Origin: Bacillus sp. S3
GTDB lineage: Bacteria > Bacillota > Bacilli > Bacillales > Cytobacillaceae
DNA: 64,000 nucleotides
Assembly: GCF_005154805.1 (NCBI RefSeq)
Contig: NZ_CP039727.1
Span: 2,105,501-2,169,500 of the forward strand
Reading direction: 5' to 3'
The position numbers and the translations under genes are program-made. Positions 9,344-16,665 of the stretch are shown one piece after another. Below the pieces are notes generated by a model, which did no database searches, was not told the origin of the DNA, and worked only from the letters and a program-made list of their open reading frames with translations. Within the stretch, counting starts at the first letter, position 1; every line of letters begins with the position of its first letter.

Positions 9344-9793
9344 ATGGATTTTATGAAATTAGCTGCTGATGCAACAATAGTTGGAATGGCGAACAAAGTT
9401 GGTGGACCATTTGGTGCAACGATTGTCCGAGGCGATGAAGTGGTTGCAGCAGTTAGCAACACCATGATGCGAGATACGGATCCTTCTGCACATGCAGAGA
9501 TGGTAGCTGTAAGAGAAGCCTGTAAAAAATTAGGAACTATGGATTTATCAGATTGTGTTGTTTATGCTACTTGTGAACCATGTCCAATGTGTGTTTCTGT
9601 TATGATTTGGGCTGGTATCAAGGATGTATACTACTGCAGCACAAGAGATGACGCTGCAGAGAATGGTTTCTCAGACATGCACCTGCGCCAATATTTAGCA
9701 GGAGAAGACGATAGTGTCATTAACATGATAAAAGTGGAAGATAGAGAAGATTGTGATGACCTATGGGAGCATTTCCACAAACTAAACAAATAA
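9344..9793 (+). CDS. Zinc-dependent nucleobase deaminase, guanine deaminase-like
   Basis: This 149-residue cytidine/deoxycytidylate-deaminase-fold protein resembles Bacillus GuaD. The zinc site is complete: H50 and catalytic E52 in the HAE motif, C80 and C83 in PCPMC. The GGPFGA motif near 20-25 and the tail segment after DDAAENGFSD also match GuaD-type guanine deaminases. It would hydrolytically deaminate an amino-substituted purine (guanine to xanthine) or a related ring compound brought in by the adjacent permease. AAGGAGG precedes the ATG. Specificity toward guanine is likely but not proven. Confidence 0.82.
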   Translation: MDFMKLAADATIVGMANKVGGPFGATIVRGDEVVAAVSNTMMRDTDPSAHAEMVAVREACKKLGTMDLSDCVVYATCEPCPMCVSVMIWAGIKDVYYCSTRDDAAENGFSDMHLRQYLAGEDDSVINMIKVEDREDCDDLWEHFHKLNK

Positions 9794-9805
9794 ATCAATT
9801 AATCG

Positions 9806-9845
9806 AAAAAGTCCAGCCTGTCGATGACAGCGCCGGACTTTTTTT
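9806..9845. terminator. Bidirectional intrinsic terminator
   Basis: AAAAAGTCC at 9806 pairs with GGACTTTTT at 9835, with an inner CTGTC/GACAG stem. It serves the operon from the left and the convergent hydrolase from the right. Confidence 0.85.
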
Positions 9846-10719
9846 AGTTATTGGCAAGATGAGTTTGAAGGAAGTCAATGACCTGTTTAAGGGCATTTTG
9901 GACAACTGGATTATAGAAATCTTTATCGAATACATGCTCACCGTTTGGAATTGTGATTAACTTTGCTTCGGCTCCTTCTTTTTTTATGGCAGCCCTCATA
10001 AAAACAGACTGTTCATAAGGAACATCAGTATCCTTTGTTCCATGTAACAGAAGCGTTGGCGGATAATCACTAGTTATATTGTGAATTGGACAATACTTCC
10101 TGAGTACTTCCGTATTACCTTCTGGACGGATGCCTGTGATTTCCTCAATCCATGTTCCATGCTGTCTTGCATACACATAGAAGAGAAATCGCTCCTCTAT
10201 TGAAGCTTCTGTGATTGTCTGGTCCGTCACAAGTGATGCAGCAACCCCTTTTGGGACAATATCTTTTTGACAGTAAAAACTACTGGGGGTGGTTGCCCAT
10301 GTACCTACTAAATCACCATATCCATAGAAAGAGACAATCGCACGAGGCTTATGAGTAAATGTTCCAGCAGAAAGTGCTAAGAAACCGCCTGCTGAACTTC
10401 CGATTACTGCGATTCTATTCGGATCAATAGAAAACTGCTTTGGCCCTTCTAATTCTAACCAATGAAGAGCGTCCTGTATATCCTCAAGAATGTCTGGAAG
10501 TTTTGTCCCAGGAGCCAGTCGATAGTCAATTGAAAATATAGCAATTCCATTATCCGTGTATAGTTTTAGCATGTCTTCACTGATCTCTTCTCTTGTTCCC
10601 CAAACAAGGCCGCCTCCATGAATATAAACGGCAACAGGTGCGTTATCATGGGGAATCCCATGAAAATCAGCCTTAATTTCAAAAAAATCATTTTTCTTAT
10701 AAACAACTGTTTTTTTCAT
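9844..10719 (-). CDS. Alpha/beta hydrolase (HGGG esterase/lipase type)
   Basis: This 291-residue cytoplasmic serine hydrolase has the oxyanion motif HGGG at 34-37, the nucleophile elbow GSSAG with S109, an acid candidate D232 in KDTDVP and H262 in GEHVF, so the triad is complete. The family hydrolyses carboxylic esters or small amides, and some members act on carbamoylated or formylated metabolites. It is convergent to the permease/deaminase unit and shares its terminator, so a link to the purine-type pathway is only suggested by position. Confidence 0.85.
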   Translation of the reverse strand: MKKTVVYKKNDFFEIKADFHGIPHDNAPVAVYIHGGGLVWGTREEISEDMLKLYTDNGIAIFSIDYRLAPGTKLPDILEDIQDALHWLELEGPKQFSIDPNRIAVIGSSAGGFLALSAGTFTHKPRAIVSFYGYGDLVGTWATTPSSFYCQKDIVPKGVAASLVTDQTITEASIEERFLFYVYARQHGTWIEEITGIRPEGNTEVLRKYCPIHNITSDYPPTLLLHGTKDTDVPYEQSVFMRAAIKKEGAEAKLITIPNGEHVFDKDFYNPVVQNALKQVIDFLQTHLANN

Positions 10720-11123
10720 ATCTATATTTCACGTCCTATCATGATAGTGAATACAAGATGATTTTCATTCAATTTAGTTTACCAAATGCAGGGACGCAAT
10801 TCATTAATTATACAACAAAGTAACCAACCAAATTTTACTTGTCTAGGACAAAATTTGTACAAACTCCTTTGTATAACATGCCTAAATGATAGCCTTGCTT
10901 TTTGGTGGTTGTAGACAATGACGTTTGCAGTAATTATTACTAAAATTATCCTTGTAAGGGTTTTCTAATGTAATAAAGGTTTCAGTAAATTTTTTAATGT
11001 ATTTGCTTTTCGAAAAATCATTCGTCAGGAATTAATAAAAGGAGGCTTGAGATCTAGGATTCATGGAATAAGAATTGAAAAAGGTTAGACCGTGTTTACC
11101 AAAATAATTAGAGGTGAAATGAA
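10720..11123. promoter_or_regulatory. 404-base intergenic region upstream of permease 2
   Basis: This AT-rich gap lies between the divergent hydrolase and second permease genes and should contain both promoters. No riboswitch or coding sequence is recognised. An AAAAGGAGG motif at 11037-11045 lacks a convincing start codon. The real site before permease 2 is GAGGTG just upstream of 11124. Confidence 0.4.
10820..10832 (-). promoter_or_regulatory. Possible PucR-type box
   Basis: Read on the minus strand the site is TTTGGTTGGTTAC. It agrees with the B. subtilis PucR consensus (WWWCNTTGGTTAA) at 11 of 13 positions, including the TTGGTTA core. It lies between the divergent hydrolase and permease genes, in an island that encodes a PucR-like regulator. 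One short match can occur by chance. Confidence 0.3.
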
Positions 11124-12677
11124 ATGGAGCAAACATTAAAGTTGTGGCAAAAAGGAGATTGGGCAGCTTATTTTGGATTACTCGCGAATAATTTAACAAA
11201 TCTATTGACAATGGTATCGTTATTACTTTTTGTAGTTGGCTTTCCTTCAGAAATTGTTTATGGAAGGATTGTTCCGGGATTTGGTCTGGGAATTTTCTTA
11301 GCTAGCTGCTGTTACTTTGTATTTGGCCGTATGCTCGTGAAGGAAACAGGGAGAATGGATATCACGGCGTTACCATCAGGTCCAAGTGCCCCTTCCATAT
11401 TTACAGTTACTTTTTTGGTTATTCTTCCAGTTTATAAGACCACCAATGATGCCAACTTTGCTTTCTCAATCGCATTGGTGTGGTGCTTATTTGAAGCTTC
11501 AATCTTAATCATTGGTGCCTTTATAGGAGACACACTAAGAAAAATCATTCCAAAGACAGTCCTTTTATCCTGTTTATCTGGTCTTGGCTTATTATTATTA
11601 GCTATGAATCCCATGCTCCAATCGTTTGAAACTCCTTTAGTAGCGTTTGTCGTACTTATCATTATTTTTCTTAATTGGTTCGGTAAGTCACCTATATTTG
11701 CGAAAATCCCAACAGGTTTTCTATTATTAGCATCAGGAACAGCATTGGCTTGGATTTTTGGTCTGCAAGATCCCGCTGCTATTACTGCCGCACTCCATAC
11801 TTTAGGCTTTAATCCACCTGAAGTACATATAACTAGTTTAATTTCTGGAATACCGCATGCTCTTCCTTATCTAGCTTCAGCGGTTCCGCTAGGTCTGGCC
11901 AATTATATTTTTGATTTAGAAAATATTGAGAGTGCTCACGCTGCAGGTGATCCATACAAAACACGCAGAGTCATGCTAGCCAATGGTATTTCCTCTTGCA
12001 TCGGAGCATTTGCAGGTAACCCTTATCCAGTCACAGTTTACATTGGTCATGCCGGATGGAAAGCCATGGGTGCAGGACTGGGTTATACCATTGCAACCGG
12101 TGCTTCGATGCTGATCATTTCGCTATTTGGAATAGGCGCTCTTTTATTATCCATTATTCCAGTTGTAGCAATCGTACCAATCTTGGTATATGTAGGTATC
12201 GTTACGGCCAATCAAGTTGTCCGTGAAACTCCAAAACTTGAAGTGCCAGTTATATTCATCTGTTTATTCCCGTGGATTGCCAACTGGGCACTATCATTAG
12301 CAAATAATGTTTTATCTGCAGCTGGAACAACTGGGCAAGCAGTTGGGGCTAAGGTACTGGCTGCCAAGGGTGTGTATTATAATGGTTTAGTCCATCTTGG
12401 TAATGGTGCACCAATCAGTAGTTTAATGTGGGGCTGTCTAGCGATCTTTGCTATTAAAAATCAACCAATTCGTGCTGCGATTGCTGCGGGAATTGCATCT
12501 TTGCTTTCGCTATTCGGAATTATCCACGCTGGAACAGTTGGCTTTGCGCAGCCCGCATCCATGCAATTTGTCTATGCATACCTAATGATCAGCGGATTAT
12601 TTGTAGTGAAATATTTGATGGATCGCAGTAAGCATACCCAAAATTCGGAAAAAGAAGAAGGCGGAGCTGTAGCGTAA
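11124..12677 (+). CDS. Nucleobase-type permease, xanthine/uracil permease-like (paralogue 2)
   Basis: This is a 517-residue polytopic membrane protein, clearly paralogous to the permease at 7736. It shares the start (LWQKGDWAAYFGLLANNLTN versus SFWKKGDFAASFGLFVNVLT) and the ITALPSG, GMNPMLQSFE-like and GNPYPVTVYIGHAGW blocks. It has its own upstream region, so it is probably transcribed separately from the first operon. It was followed by an amidohydrolase gene that is now only a remnant. The two permeases may import different substrates of one pathway. Confidence 0.8.
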   Translation: MEQTLKLWQKGDWAAYFGLLANNLTNLLTMVSLLLFVVGFPSEIVYGRIVPGFGLGIFLASCCYFVFGRMLVKETGRMDITALPSGPSAPSIFTVTFLVILPVYKTTNDANFAFSIALVWCLFEASILIIGAFIGDTLRKIIPKTVLLSCLSGLGLLLLAMNPMLQSFETPLVAFVVLIIIFLNWFGKSPIFAKIPTGFLLLASGTALAWIFGLQDPAAITAALHTLGFNPPEVHITSLISGIPHALPYLASAVPLGLANYIFDLENIESAHAAGDPYKTRRVMLANGISSCIGAFAGNPYPVTVYIGHAGWKAMGAGLGYTIATGASMLIISLFGIGALLLSIIPVVAIVPILVYVGIVTANQVVRETPKLEVPVIFICLFPWIANWALSLANNVLSAAGTTGQAVGAKVLAAKGVYYNGLVHLGNGAPISSLMWGCLAIFAIKNQPIRAAIAAGIASLLSLFGIIHAGTVGFAQPASMQFVYAYLMISGLFVVKYLMDRSKHTQNSEKEEGGAVA

Positions 12678-12696
12678 AACAATGTAAGGGGGCGAT

Positions 12697-12954
12697 ATGT
12701 AGAAATCGTTACAAACGATGGTACAAATTGCGGTAGACTACAAAGCTGGCATTGATATTCACCTTCATGAAGGAGGCGAAACTGGCTTAAAGGCCATTCG
12801 CCGCCTGGCAGATCTGACTGAGGAAGCTGGCTTACAGGGCAAGGTAACAATTAGCCACGCATTCTCACTCGCCTCATTAACGGCAGGCGCAGATGTTGAA
12901 AGGGCAAACCGCCTTGCCACGTTAGGCATCTCAATTGCTAGCCAATTAGTATAG
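12697..12954 (+). pseudogene. Remnant of a cytosine-deaminase-like amidohydrolase
   Basis: A good ribosome binding site (AAGGGGG) precedes ATG at 12697, but the second codon is TAG. Open sequence resumes and encodes about 80 residues (GIDIHLHEGGETGLKA, then KVTISHAFSLASL) that match the middle of cytosine-deaminase-type amidohydrolases, with the HLH and SHAF metal-ligand regions. The N-terminal and C-terminal thirds are missing. This is an internally deleted, nonfunctional gene. Its position directly behind permease 2 suggests the pair once imported and hydrolysed a cyclic amide or amidine such as cytosine or a related ring. Confidence 0.75.
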
Positions 12955-13001
12955 AAAAAATTTATTAAACGGATGTCAGTTTGTAGCTGTTGTTTTTTGA
13001 T

Positions 13002-13036
13002 CCGGCGCTAAAAAAAGATTAGTGCCGGCTTTTTAT
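13002..13036. terminator. Intrinsic terminator
   Basis: CCGGCGCTAA pairs with TTAGTGCCGG (one G-T pair), followed by CTTTTT. It ends the permease/remnant unit and lies against the 3' end of the convergent small gene. Confidence 0.8.
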
Positions 13037-13350
13037 TTCTTTTCAATCGTGGTTCGGTAGATTTGTGTATACATACTATCTTGAGCAATATTTTCGAGAA
13101 AAAAATCTCCAATTAATTTCAGGTACTCCTCATCATCAAACATTTTTTTATTTTGTAATTCCATTTCTGCTAAACCTTCGTAAGTTGATAGTAGGGCGTA
13201 TGTATGATCCTTTCCAGAAACAGGTGTTAATATCTCTACCTTGTGATCATAATTTTCATTCCTGAAATTTTTAATCTCCTTTAAATTTTCAATTCCCTCC
13301 TTAAATTTCTCCTGTTTAATGACAAACGTTTGATAAACATAAATAGACAT
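13033..13350 (-). CDS. Conserved small protein of about 105 aa, possible NIPSNAP/ABM-like fold
   Basis: The predicted product is a soluble protein of about 105 residues beginning MSIYVYQTFVIKQ. It ends with a hydrophobic-alternating strand (MYTQIYRTTIEKK). Its size and strand-helix-strand pattern recall the dimeric alpha/beta barrel monooxygenase-like and NIPSNAP folds, but no active-site motif identifies a reaction. GGAGG lies seven bases before ATG at 13350, while the upstream GTG at 13356 overlaps the site, so 13350 is chosen. It stands alone between convergent and divergent neighbours. Confidence 0.6.
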   Translation of the reverse strand: MSIYVYQTFVIKQEKFKEGIENLKEIKNFRNENYDHKVEILTPVSGKDHTYALLSTYEGLAEMELQNKKMFDDEEYLKLIGDFFLENIAQDSMYTQIYRTTIEKK

Positions 13351-13656
13351 TTTCACACCTCCAATAAATGAGCAAATTTATTTATTACTATTTACTTATT
13401 CCCTATGATTATTCATAGTCCTTAACGGCTATTTTTTAGTTTCCATAAATTTATTAAAAGAAATGTGATATTTTTATCACGTCGAAGTGATAAAATAAAA
13501 CAAATGTTACGAAATGATTAAAACATTTACAGAGCTTTGAAATAAAAATGGAATAGAATAGGAGAATTTATGAAACAATTTTCCATTTGCATGCGTCCAA
13601 TAGTATATAAATAGGTTATGAATGTTAAAATACGAGAAAAGTTGGGGAAAAAGAGA
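13351..13656. promoter_or_regulatory. Intergenic region with GTGATA palindromes
   Basis: Three GTGATA half-sites lie at 13465-13495 in alternating orientation (GTGATA, TATCAC, GTGATA). They form two overlapping inverted repeats, including TTTTATCAC and GTGATAAAA around GTCGAA. This is an operator-like arrangement between the divergent small gene and the VanW lipoprotein gene. A hairpin in RNA is the alternative reading. Confidence 0.35.
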
Positions 13657-14673
13657 ATGTTTACAAGGTTACTAACAATTTTGCTAGCAGGAAGTTTACT
13701 CGGTTTAGTTGGATGCTCGGAACAAACCACGAAAGAAATACAAGCAAAAGCAAAAGCAGCAGAGCAACAACAGAAAGTTGAAAAAGAGAAAAAAGAAATC
13801 GAAGCAAAGAAACTGGAAGAAGAGCGGAGAAAAAAGGAAGAAGCAAGGCCTATTTACGTCAATATTATTGACCCCAATACAAAAGGCATTGTTAGAACCT
13901 TTAATACGAAGGACTTAGGTTTTGGTAAAGATGAGGAAGGATACAAAGCAGAAATAACGAAAATAACAAGGGAGCTGGCGAGAGGGACAATAGAAACACA
14001 GGGGTACGACCAAAGAATGACTCTCGATCGGCTGGATGCAAACGGTCAGGTGATAAAAGGAACACCGCAAACCATCCTTGATGAAGCGGAGTTAACTGAT
14101 AAGATTATGCAGATTTCAGCTAAGGGCGGAGATGTAGAAATTCCATTGTATGTAACTGCGAGCGGCTACCAGCAAGAGGAGGCTGTGCAGCTTGGAGAAG
14201 TGGTCATTGCTTCCTACACAACGTATTTTAGTACTGGTGCAGCAGGTAGAAACAAAAATATTTCCCTATCAGCAGAAGCAATCAATAATGTTATTGTCGG
14301 AACGGGTGACTCATTTTCGTTTAATTCGACAGTTGGTCCAAGTGATGCCGAGCATGGATACCAGCCTGCAAAGGAAATTATCGATGGTAAATTGGTAGAT
14401 GGGATTGGCGGAGGCATATGTCAAACATCCTCCACTTTATATAACGCGATTGATCAGGTTGCCGTCAGCTATATTGAAAAGCATAATCACTCCCTGCATG
14501 TTGGCTACGTGCCGACGGGAAGGGATGCCACTGTTTCGTATGGCGGCAAGGATTTTAGATTTAAAAATACAACCGGTGTTCCAGTTATCTTGAAAGCAAT
14601 CGTCAAAAATGGTTCGTTAACGGTTGAGGTAAGAACATCCAAAAACAATCAAAGCCTGATTAAAAAGCGATAG
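13657..14673 (+). CDS. VanW-family lipoprotein
   Basis: The product has about 338 residues and a lipoprotein signal peptide (MFTRLLTILLAGSLLGLVGC, lipidated Cys 20). A highly charged K/E-rich coiled coil of about 55 residues follows, then a middle domain, then a VanW domain (FSFNSTVGPSDAEHGYQPAK, GGGICQTSSTLYNA, GRDATVSYGGKDF). VanW domains occur in Gram-positive cell-envelope proteins, often linked to peptidoglycan or glycopeptide response; their chemistry is unsettled. GGGGAAAAAGAG precedes ATG 13657, which gives a proper lipoprotein leader. The upstream ATG at 13618 would add a charged extension. A terminator follows. Confidence 0.85.
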   Translation: MFTRLLTILLAGSLLGLVGCSEQTTKEIQAKAKAAEQQQKVEKEKKEIEAKKLEEERRKKEEARPIYVNIIDPNTKGIVRTFNTKDLGFGKDEEGYKAEITKITRELARGTIETQGYDQRMTLDRLDANGQVIKGTPQTILDEAELTDKIMQISAKGGDVEIPLYVTASGYQQEEAVQLGEVVIASYTTYFSTGAAGRNKNISLSAEAINNVIVGTGDSFSFNSTVGPSDAEHGYQPAKEIIDGKLVDGIGGGICQTSSTLYNAIDQVAVSYIEKHNHSLHVGYVPTGRDATVSYGGKDFRFKNTTGVPVILKAIVKNGSLTVEVRTSKNNQSLIKKR

Positions 14674-14685
14674 TAATTCGATAGA

Positions 14686-14718
14686 AAAATCCCTTCATCT
14701 GACAGAAGGGATTTTATT
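14686..14718. terminator. Intrinsic terminator after VanW gene
   Basis: AAAATCCCTTC (14686-14696) pairs with GAAGGGATTTT (14705-14715) around an eight-base loop. Confidence 0.9.
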
Positions 14719-14740
14719 TATTATTATATGAATTAATAAA

Positions 14741-14908
14741 TTTCGACTTTGAGAAATGTCCAGCTCCAGCGCCCTAGCGGCTAGTGTCCTTCGCGCTCCG
14801 CCCTACGATAAGTCAACATCGAATCGCCTCCGGTTCTTCGTGTTTCCTTTATCTCAGTTGGAGCGCTCCAGGCCATACGCCGCTGATCAGGGCGCTTGCG
14901 CTTTTCTT
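14741..14908 (+). repeat. Dispersed palindromic repeat, copy A
   Basis: An element of about 170 bases begins TTTCGACTTTGAGAAATGTC and ends GGGCGCTTGCGCTTTTCTTA. It is nearly identical to copies at 21072 (inverted) and 26242. Its right end supplies the TAA stop of the neighbouring minus-strand gene. The short reading frames inside it are not genes. Confidence 0.9.
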
Positions 14909-15113
14909 ATTTCATCTCTTCCCAATCGGTGTAATGACCGCTGCCTTGGCATCCCGGACATTCGAATGAATTAAAGTAAGCGAATTCATTATAGGGGTAG
15001 ACGGTATAACCCCGACCCTGGCAATCAGGACATTTCCCTTGGTCTTTCATATTCGTCACATGATTTTGATATCTATTCTCTTTCCACTGATTAAATGAGT
15101 TGAGCAGTCCCAT
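14907..15113 (-). CDS. Small DnaJ-type zinc-finger protein
   Basis: The product has about 68 residues and two CxxCxGxG-like motifs (CPDCQGRGY and CPGCQGSGH), the zinc-binding pattern of the DnaJ cysteine-rich domain, but no J-domain. Such small proteins are common in Bacillaceae and their partner is unknown. GAGGTG lies six bases before ATG 15113; the in-frame GTG at 15122 overlaps this site and is rejected. The stop codon is formed by the end of repeat copy A, so the element lies directly against the 3' end. Confidence 0.75.
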   Translation of the reverse strand: MGLLNSFNQWKENRYQNHVTNMKDQGKCPDCQGRGYTVYPYNEFAYFNSFECPGCQGSGHYTDWEEMK

Positions 15114-15336
15114 TTTCTTCACCTCATCGTTTTTTACTATTATGGGGGAAAAATGGAATATTTATGCTTGAATGTTTCACGGCAATAGAGGGGATTTTGT
15201 TGATTAACTTCCATTTGTTTTACATTCCTATTATATTTTTATGATTATTTACTGGTTTTGGTGAAGAGAAAAATACATTTTGAAAGAGAATCTTTAAGTA
15301 GAAAGGGAAAAACTATTAGAGGAAAGAGGTGAGTAA

Positions 15337-15510
15337 ATGGCTAAATGGAATGAACAGGCTGCACCGAATAATAATTTACCGCCGAAGACCATAAAGATGG
15401 GTGAATTAGTAGGTGAGGAGGCAAAACAAGTGTTTTCCGAAGAACTATCCGACGGCGGCGAACGCGACCAGTACATCGAAAGACAAAGGAATAATTTAAA
15501 AATGAAATAA
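15337..15510 (+). CDS. Small hypothetical protein, 57 aa
   Basis: A 57-codon frame runs from ATG 15337, with AGAGGTG five bases upstream, to TAA at 15510, and a terminator follows. The product is hydrophilic and acidic, beginning MAKWNEQAAPNNNLPPKT and containing MGELVGEEAKQVFSEEL. There is no signal, membrane or metal motif. The good ribosome binding site, isolated position and terminator argue for a real gene. Function is not recognised. Confidence 0.7.
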   Translation: MAKWNEQAAPNNNLPPKTIKMGELVGEEAKQVFSEELSDGGERDQYIERQRNNLKMK

Positions 15511-15523
15511 TCAAGTAAGAAAA

Positions 15524-15553
15524 GTGGCGGTGATCTCATCGCCACATTTTTTT
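15524..15553 (+). terminator. Intrinsic terminator
   Basis: GTGGCGGTGA pairs with TCATCGCCAC and is followed by seven T. Confidence 0.85.
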
Positions 15554-15626
15554 CCTTTCTTCTTTACAAAGCATCAAAAGAGTTGTAGAATTTCTATGTA
15601 CCTAAAAATTCTAGGTAGGTGAAAAC

Positions 15627-15974
15627 ATGTTTAACCGTGAATTGGTAAAGGGCAGTACTTCGCTCATCTTACTCCAATTATTAAACGAAAGAGATATGTA
15701 TGGCTATGAATTGGTCAAGGAGTTAGAAAAACGCAGTGACAATGGCTTAAGTGTAAAAGAAGGAACCCTTTATCCCGCTCTTCATAAGCTTGAGAAGCAG
15801 GAATACATCGAATGTTATTGGCAGGAGCAGGAAAAGGGTCCTGCACGAAAGTATTACCAGATTACTGGTGCTGGAAAAGAGCTATTAGGCGAAAAAACCC
15901 GTGAATGGCAGGACTTCGTTCAAGTAATGAACAAGGTGATTGGGAGATCAAAGCATGGAACGGCAGAAGAATAG
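15627..15974 (+). CDS. PadR-family transcriptional regulator
   Basis: This 115-residue winged-helix PadR protein has the typical start ([20 protein letters not shown]), then [18 protein letters not shown] for the recognition helix and wing. It overlaps the next gene, whose product has a HAAS-type N-terminus. The PadR/HAAS pair is a recurrent Firmicute module in which the HAAS domain of a membrane protein is thought to bind the PadR regulator. AGGTAGGTG precedes the ATG. It probably regulates its own operon. Confidence 0.9.
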   Translation: MFNRELVKGSTSLILLQLLNERDMYGYELVKELEKRSDNGLSVKEGTLYPALHKLEKQEYIECYWQEQEKGPARKYYQITGAGKELLGEKTREWQDFVQVMNKVIGRSKHGTAEE

Positions 15975-16593
15975 GTTTCTTAAGGAATTAGCTGAAGGTC
16001 TTGGAAACCATCAAGATAAAGAAGACATTCTCCTCGAATATGAATCGCATATTAATGAAATTCTGATTGAGTCCTCGGATTGTTCGAATGAAGAGGAAGT
16101 GATGAAGCGGATAATTGGAAGACTTGGGAGCCCTGAAGAAATAGCGGAACTCTGGAGAGAAGAACTATCCGTTACACCGAGTAACATGAAATGGTTATTC
16201 ATCCTATTGAATATTCTTTTTTTCGGTGGAGGAAGTTTATTAACGCTGGCGCATAATCTTTTTCAGTGGGAATGGTTAACAGCCATATGGGGTTATTTAA
16301 CGGCCATCCCGACCCTGATCGCTTTTTTGTATATGTTCTTTTGGGCTTTACTGGGCTATGAAATAGGGAAGGGCTTTGGACATCGGGGACGAACACTTCT
16401 TAGAAATACGTTCTTGCTGTCGCTGATTCCCAATTTACTATTAATGTTCTTAACCGTTTTTCAGATTATCCCGCATTCATGGTTCGCACCGTTACTAACG
16501 AAAACGTTTATCATTGCTTGTATCATTTTTACGATTCTCCTATACCCGGTCAGCTGGATTGGGTACCGATGGGGGCGGAAAGCTTCGGTATGA
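15955..16593 (+). CDS. HAAS-domain (DUF1700-like) membrane protein
   Basis: The product has about 212 residues. An N-terminal HAAS signalling domain (residues about 1-75, with [12 protein letters not shown] and [16 protein letters not shown]) is followed by four to five hydrophobic segments. ATG 15955 has GGGAGA at proper distance inside the PadR gene; a TTG at 15940 is less likely. The 3' end of the PadR gene overlaps it by 20 bases, so the two are coupled. It is probably a membrane sensor or anti-regulator paired with PadR. Confidence 0.85.
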   Translation: MERQKNRFLKELAEGLGNHQDKEDILLEYESHINEILIESSDCSNEEEVMKRIIGRLGSPEEIAELWREELSVTPSNMKWLFILLNILFFGGGSLLTLAHNLFQWEWLTAIWGYLTAIPTLIAFLYMFFWALLGYEIGKGFGHRGRTLLRNTFLLSLIPNLLLMFLTVFQIIPHSWFAPLLTKTFIIACIIFTILLYPVSWIGYRWGRKASV

Positions 16594-16665
16594 GCAGTTT
16601 TTTTTGCCAATATACCTAGTGAAACTATATATGTAGAAAATCTATACAAAAAAGAGGGATGAAAT

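Noticed and set aside
14756..14974. Overlapping reading frames in repeats A, B and C (for example MSSSSALAASVL-type products)
   Set aside because: They recur because the repeat recurs. They have no ribosome binding sites and lie inside the palindromic element.
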